NCBI GenBank assembly: GCA_948527295.1
Contig: CAOSWK010000013.1
Location: forward strand, 1-6,995
Direction: 5' to 3'
Length of the DNA stretch: 6,995 nt
Source: an uncultured Eubacteriales bacterium
Lineage (GTDB): Bacteria > Bacillota > Clostridia > Oscillospirales > Acutalibacteraceae
Positions 5,118-6,995 of the stretch are shown in pieces. Position 1 is the first letter of the stretch; the number at the start of each line of letters is the position of its first letter. The notes beneath the pieces are model-generated. The model made no database searches, had not been told where the DNA came from, and worked only from the letters and a program-made list of their open reading frames with translations. The position numbers were made by a program, and so were the translations under genes.

Positions 5118-6378
5118 AGAACTTCATAGCTGCCAATACTTTGTTACGGCTGGCAGTATCACCTTGATTGTTGTAGTAGATCTTCTCACAGTTCTCTATA
5201 CTGGTGCCCATCATATTCGACACATATATGACCGGCACTCCCTTACTGATATAATGTGTTATCGCTGTGTGCCTGAAAGTGTAGGTATGCAGCGGAAACG
5301 AACAACCCAGCGCCTTGCCGACTTTTTTGAGCCAGTTGTTCAAATTCCCTATAAAGTGTTTTATATCCCCATTATTGGTGGTCTGAGTTTTTAACTTCTC
5401 CTTATTTCGGATGGGGAAAATGTACCCATCCTTTGCCAACCTTCTCCAACGGAGCATTATACGGTCAAGCTCTGTATTGATTGGAACAGAGCAAGGCACC
5501 GCCTGCTTCTCAGCAATCTTTCTTCGGTTGAACACAAAGTGACTGATCCCGCCTATTTTCTTGATGTCCGAATATCGGAGAGCGATCGCGTCACAAGCAG
5601 ACTGGCCGGTGTAGAGAATGAAGAGGCAGAAATCCCGGTACAGCTCATTCAGAGGTGACTTGGAGATTGATGACAAATCCAGAGTGGTAAACTTCTTACA
5701 TTGCTCTTCAGTCAGTGTGTGGAACTTCTGGGAGCTGGAGCTTGGTTTCTTGAACCAGTTGCATTTCTTGAAATCCTCAGCTTTCAGATACCCCTCCTTA
5801 TCAGCTTTCATAATCAAAGAATGGAGTATCTTTGAGACATAGCACATTCCTGTGCCTTTACGCGCGCGCTCGACCCATTCAAACACGTTATTCACGAAAG
5901 TTGCATTAAGCTCCGTAATCAACAGTTTTGAGTATTTAATCTTTTTTGCCTTGCAGAACTCCTGAAGTCTTTTGTCACATTTCAGGTAGTTCTCAAAACT
6001 GCCCTTTCCAGAGCCGTCTGCGTGCTTGTTTTTGTTGAGCTGGTCAACTACATACTGGATAAATTCTGAGACCGTCAGGGCCTTTTGAGAGGGTTCTGTG
6101 GCCGTTTCCATAGCAGCTATCATACCAAACACGCTGCCAGTCCAGTTGATTGCCATTTCATCGTACCTCTGCCGGAACTGAACCAGCATGGCATTGTTCT
6201 CATCACTGAAGGGGCAGCTTGGGATAAAGAGCTGCTTCTTCTGATTCCAGTGTTTCTTTTGGATGGCTCCTTTCAGCATTTTGGTGACGTTGATAAACTT
6301 TGTCTCGCCATCCTGATAGAGCCTCAATCTTAGTTGGAACCCTTTGGTCCCGAACATCTGATAGTTGATTGTAATCAT
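5116..6378 (-). CDS. Tyrosine recombinase/integrase of the element, 420 aa
   Basis: This protein cuts and rejoins DNA at attachment sites to insert and excise the element. Three regions are visible: an N-terminal arm-binding region (residues 1-90), a SAM-like core-binding domain (about 101-205, from LTVSEFIQYVVDQLN) and a catalytic domain (about 215-420). In the catalytic domain I see box I around LYTGQSACDAIALRYSDI (255-272) and the beta-hairpin Lys (K287 or K291). Box II is TYTFRHTAITHYISKG with R369, and MGTSIENCEKIYYNN holds the nucleophile Tyr (Y401). The usual box I Arg is replaced by Ser (S260), the His three residues before R369 is Tyr (Y366), and the usual GH His is Thr (T392). Some Bacteroides integrases such as IntDOT also lack the box I Arg. 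The ATG has no Shine-Dalgarno sequence. It lies 211 bases from a tRNA-Phe 3' end, the expected place for a tRNA-targeting integrase. Confidence 0.95.
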   Translation of the reverse strand: MITINYQMFGTKGFQLRLRLYQDGETKFINVTKMLKGAIQKKHWNQKKQLFIPSCPFSDENNAMLVQFRQRYDEMAINWTGSVFGMIAAMETATEPSQKALTVSEFIQYVVDQLNKNKHADGSGKGSFENYLKCDKRLQEFCKAKKIKYSKLLITELNATFVNNVFEWVERARKGTGMCYVSKILHSLIMKADKEGYLKAEDFKKCNWFKKPSSSSQKFHTLTEEQCKKFTTLDLSSISKSPLNELYRDFCLFILYTGQSACDAIALRYSDIKKIGGISHFVFNRRKIAEKQAVPCSVPINTELDRIMLRWRRLAKDGYIFPIRNKEKLKTQTTNNGDIKHFIGNLNNWLKKVGKALGCSFPLHTYTFRHTAITHYISKGVPVIYVSNMMGTSIENCEKIYYNNQGDTASRNKVLAAMKF

Positions 6379-6460
6379 TACGTTGCTTTAATCAGTTAAT
6401 GTTGGCGCATTGTCTGTCACAAAATATGCACATCATTGACTGACCCAAGCCACTACACTG

Positions 6461-6468
6461 CAAAAATA
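6461..6468 (-). promoter_or_regulatory. Possible Bacteroidota -7 box for the integrase
   Basis: The minus strand reads TATTTTTG, a full match to the Bacteroides TAnnTTTG -7 element, 83 bases before the integrase ATG. I see no good upstream TTTG at the usual spacing, so this is only a candidate. Confidence 0.28.
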
Positions 6469-6496
6469 CCCCAAAGTGTACAGGGTATTGACAGAA

Positions 6497-6518
6497 CTTA
6501 GAGTGGGCTAACTCTAAG
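6497..6518. repeat. Perfect 8-bp inverted repeat upstream of the integrase
   Basis: CTTAGAGT and ACTCTAAG flank a 6-base spacer (GGGCTA). With no T-tract it looks like a protein-binding site rather than a terminator. It could be an operator for the integrase promoter or an integrase or accessory-factor arm site. Confidence 0.55.
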
Positions 6519-6527
6519 ATAATCAGC

Positions 6528-6579
6528 TATAAAAAGAGAAACTCAGTAAACACTTAGTGTACAGTGTAAACTGAGTTTC
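6528..6579 (-). terminator. Rho-independent terminator after tRNA-Phe
   Basis: Two 17-base arms (6538-6554 and 6563-6579) pair at 15 of 17 positions around an 8-base loop. On the minus strand the stem is followed by TCTCTTTTTA. This is a strong terminator just after the tRNA, so it should stop the rRNA-tRNA transcript before the integrase. It may be part of the element's copy of the tRNA 3' flank. Confidence 0.8.
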
Positions 6580-6589
6580 ATCAATCTCG

Positions 6590-6662
6590 TGGTGCCACCA
6601 GGAATCGAACCGGGGACACAAGGATTTTCAGTCCTTTGCTCTACCAACTGAGCTATGCCGGA
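6590..6662 (-). tRNA. tRNA-Phe(GAA), hybrid with unpaired acceptor stem
   Basis: The D arm (GCTC/GAGC), anticodon arm (AAGGA, CTGAAAA, TCCTT) and T loop (TTCGATT) are all in standard positions, and the anticodon is GAA for phenylalanine. No CCA is encoded. The acceptor strands do not match: positions 1-7 are TCCGGCA and positions 66-72 are TGGCACC, so only three of seven pairs form. The 3' strand would pair perfectly with GGTGCCA. The T stem also has one mismatch (position 51 C against 63 T). The gene therefore appears to be a join of two tRNA genes and is unlikely to work as written. It lies 7 bases after the 5S rRNA and is transcribed with it. Confidence 0.85.
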
Positions 6663-6669
6663 ATAACGC

Positions 6670-6782
6670 GTGGCAACGTCCTATCCTCGCAGGGAGCGAT
6701 CCCCCAACTACTTTCGGCGTGTTGAAGCTTAACTTCTGTGTTCGGCATGGGAACAGGTGTATCCTTCTTGCCATCGCCACCG
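6670..6782 (-). rRNA. rrf: 5S ribosomal RNA, Firmicutes type
   Basis: The minus strand reads GTGGCGATGGCAAGAAGG, CACCTGTTCCCATGCCGAAC, ACAGAAGTTAAGCTTC and a terminal GGACGTTGCCAC that pairs with the start. ACACCTGTTCCCAT-CCGAACACAG-type sequence is typical of Firmicutes. Bacteroidota 5S has CCACCTCTTCCCATCCCGAACAGAG. Several positions are close to Lactobacillaceae 5S, as I recall them. The ends are estimated from the terminal helix and may be off by one or two bases. Confidence 0.93.
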
Positions 6783-6845
6783 TACTCTTTCTGAGCTTTT
6801 ACACTCAAAACTGAATATAATCTCTAGCCTTTAAACCTTTGAGCT

Positions 6846-6995
6846 TTGGTCAAGTGCTCGACTGATTAGTACTAGTCCGCTCCACATATCGCTATGCTTC
6901 CACTCCTAGCCTATCTACCTCATCGTCTTTAAGGTGTCTTACTGCTTTCGCATCGGAAATCTCATCTTGAGGGGGGCTTCGCACTTAGATGCTTT
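6846..6995 (-). rRNA. rrl: 23S ribosomal RNA, 3' end (partial)
   Basis: The minus strand carries the conserved 3' end of 23S rRNA, including AAAGCATCTAAGTGCGAAGC, CCCCCCTCAAGATGAGATTTCC and GGAGCGGACTAGTACTAATC, followed by GTCGAGCACTTGACC. Its bulk lies beyond the right edge. The sequence style is that of Bacilli, consistent with the 5S. The 3' end is placed where similarity to the conserved terminal helix stops. About 63 bases of spacer separate it from 5S. Confidence 0.93.

Larger units (their letters stand above)
6379..6589. other. Integrase upstream and probable attachment region
   Basis: This non-coding stretch between the integrase start and the tRNA 3' end holds an inverted repeat (6497-6518), a 9-bp direct repeat (AGTGTACAG at 6475-6483 and 6556-6564) and a large hairpin terminator. 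Such repeats beside an integrase are where arm-type integrase sites and the core site are normally found. The crossover itself should lie in the tRNA 3' part. The far attachment site is not in the window, so no att core can be assigned. Confidence 0.5.

Noticed and set aside
5164..6333. Three plus-strand frames inside the integrase
   Set aside because: All are antisense to the integrase and show no recognisable motifs.
6488..6520. TTGACA followed by TAAGAT on the plus strand as a promoter
   Set aside because: The spacing of 21 is too long, it points towards the tRNA in the antisense direction, and no gene follows.
1..6995. CRISPR array or toxin-antitoxin pair
   Set aside because: No regularly spaced repeats are present, and no adjacent pair shows toxin or antitoxin motifs. 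The small membrane protein alone is not enough.

Overview
The window is a stretch of mobile, accessory DNA that looks like it comes from a gut Bacteroidota (Bacteroidales), joined at its right edge to an rRNA locus that looks like it comes from a Firmicute (probably Lactobacillaceae). Evidence for Bacteroidota on the left is the style of the IS5-family transposase and of the tyrosine recombinase, and start codons that mostly lack Shine-Dalgarno sequences. The 3' half of the tRNA-Phe gene also fits, as it encodes no CCA. Evidence for Firmicutes on the right is the 5S rRNA, which carries CACCTGTTCCCATGCCGAAC rather than the Bacteroidota CACCTCTTCCCATCCCGAAC form, and the matching 23S 3' end.

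Layout: (1) 1-403, minus strand: N-terminal part of an IS5-family transposase running off the left edge, with its outer IS end around 404-450. (2) 542-5076, plus strand: 14 short, tightly packed or overlapping genes that read as one polycistron. Most are uncharacterised proteins of 64-223 aa. The recognisable ones are a DUF551-like protein, two Cys-rich (probably zinc-binding) proteins, a small membrane protein, an HU-family DNA-binding protein and a DUF2829/Tad2-like protein. The DUF2829 family includes the phage anti-Thoeris sponge Tad2. One gene (2987-3243) is interrupted by a single in-frame TAG. (3) 5080-5117: a hairpin terminator shared by the converging polycistron and integrase. (4) 5116-6378, minus strand: a 420-aa tyrosine recombinase. 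(5) 6379-6589: a non-coding region with inverted and direct repeats and a rho-independent terminator, likely the attachment region. (6) 6590-6995, minus strand: tRNA-Phe(GAA), 5S rRNA and the 3' end of 23S rRNA.

The simplest reading is that regions 2-5 are one end of an integrative element or prophage placed at the 3' end of tRNA-Phe by its own integrase, with an early or accessory gene block next to the integrase. The Tad2-like gene suggests the block includes counter-defence functions. The tRNA gene is a hybrid: its 5' acceptor strand (TCCGGCA) cannot pair with its 3' acceptor strand (TGGCACC). Together with the change of phylum at that point, this most likely marks a metagenome misjoin inside a conserved tRNA segment. 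A real insertion that replaced the tRNA 3' end is the less likely alternative.
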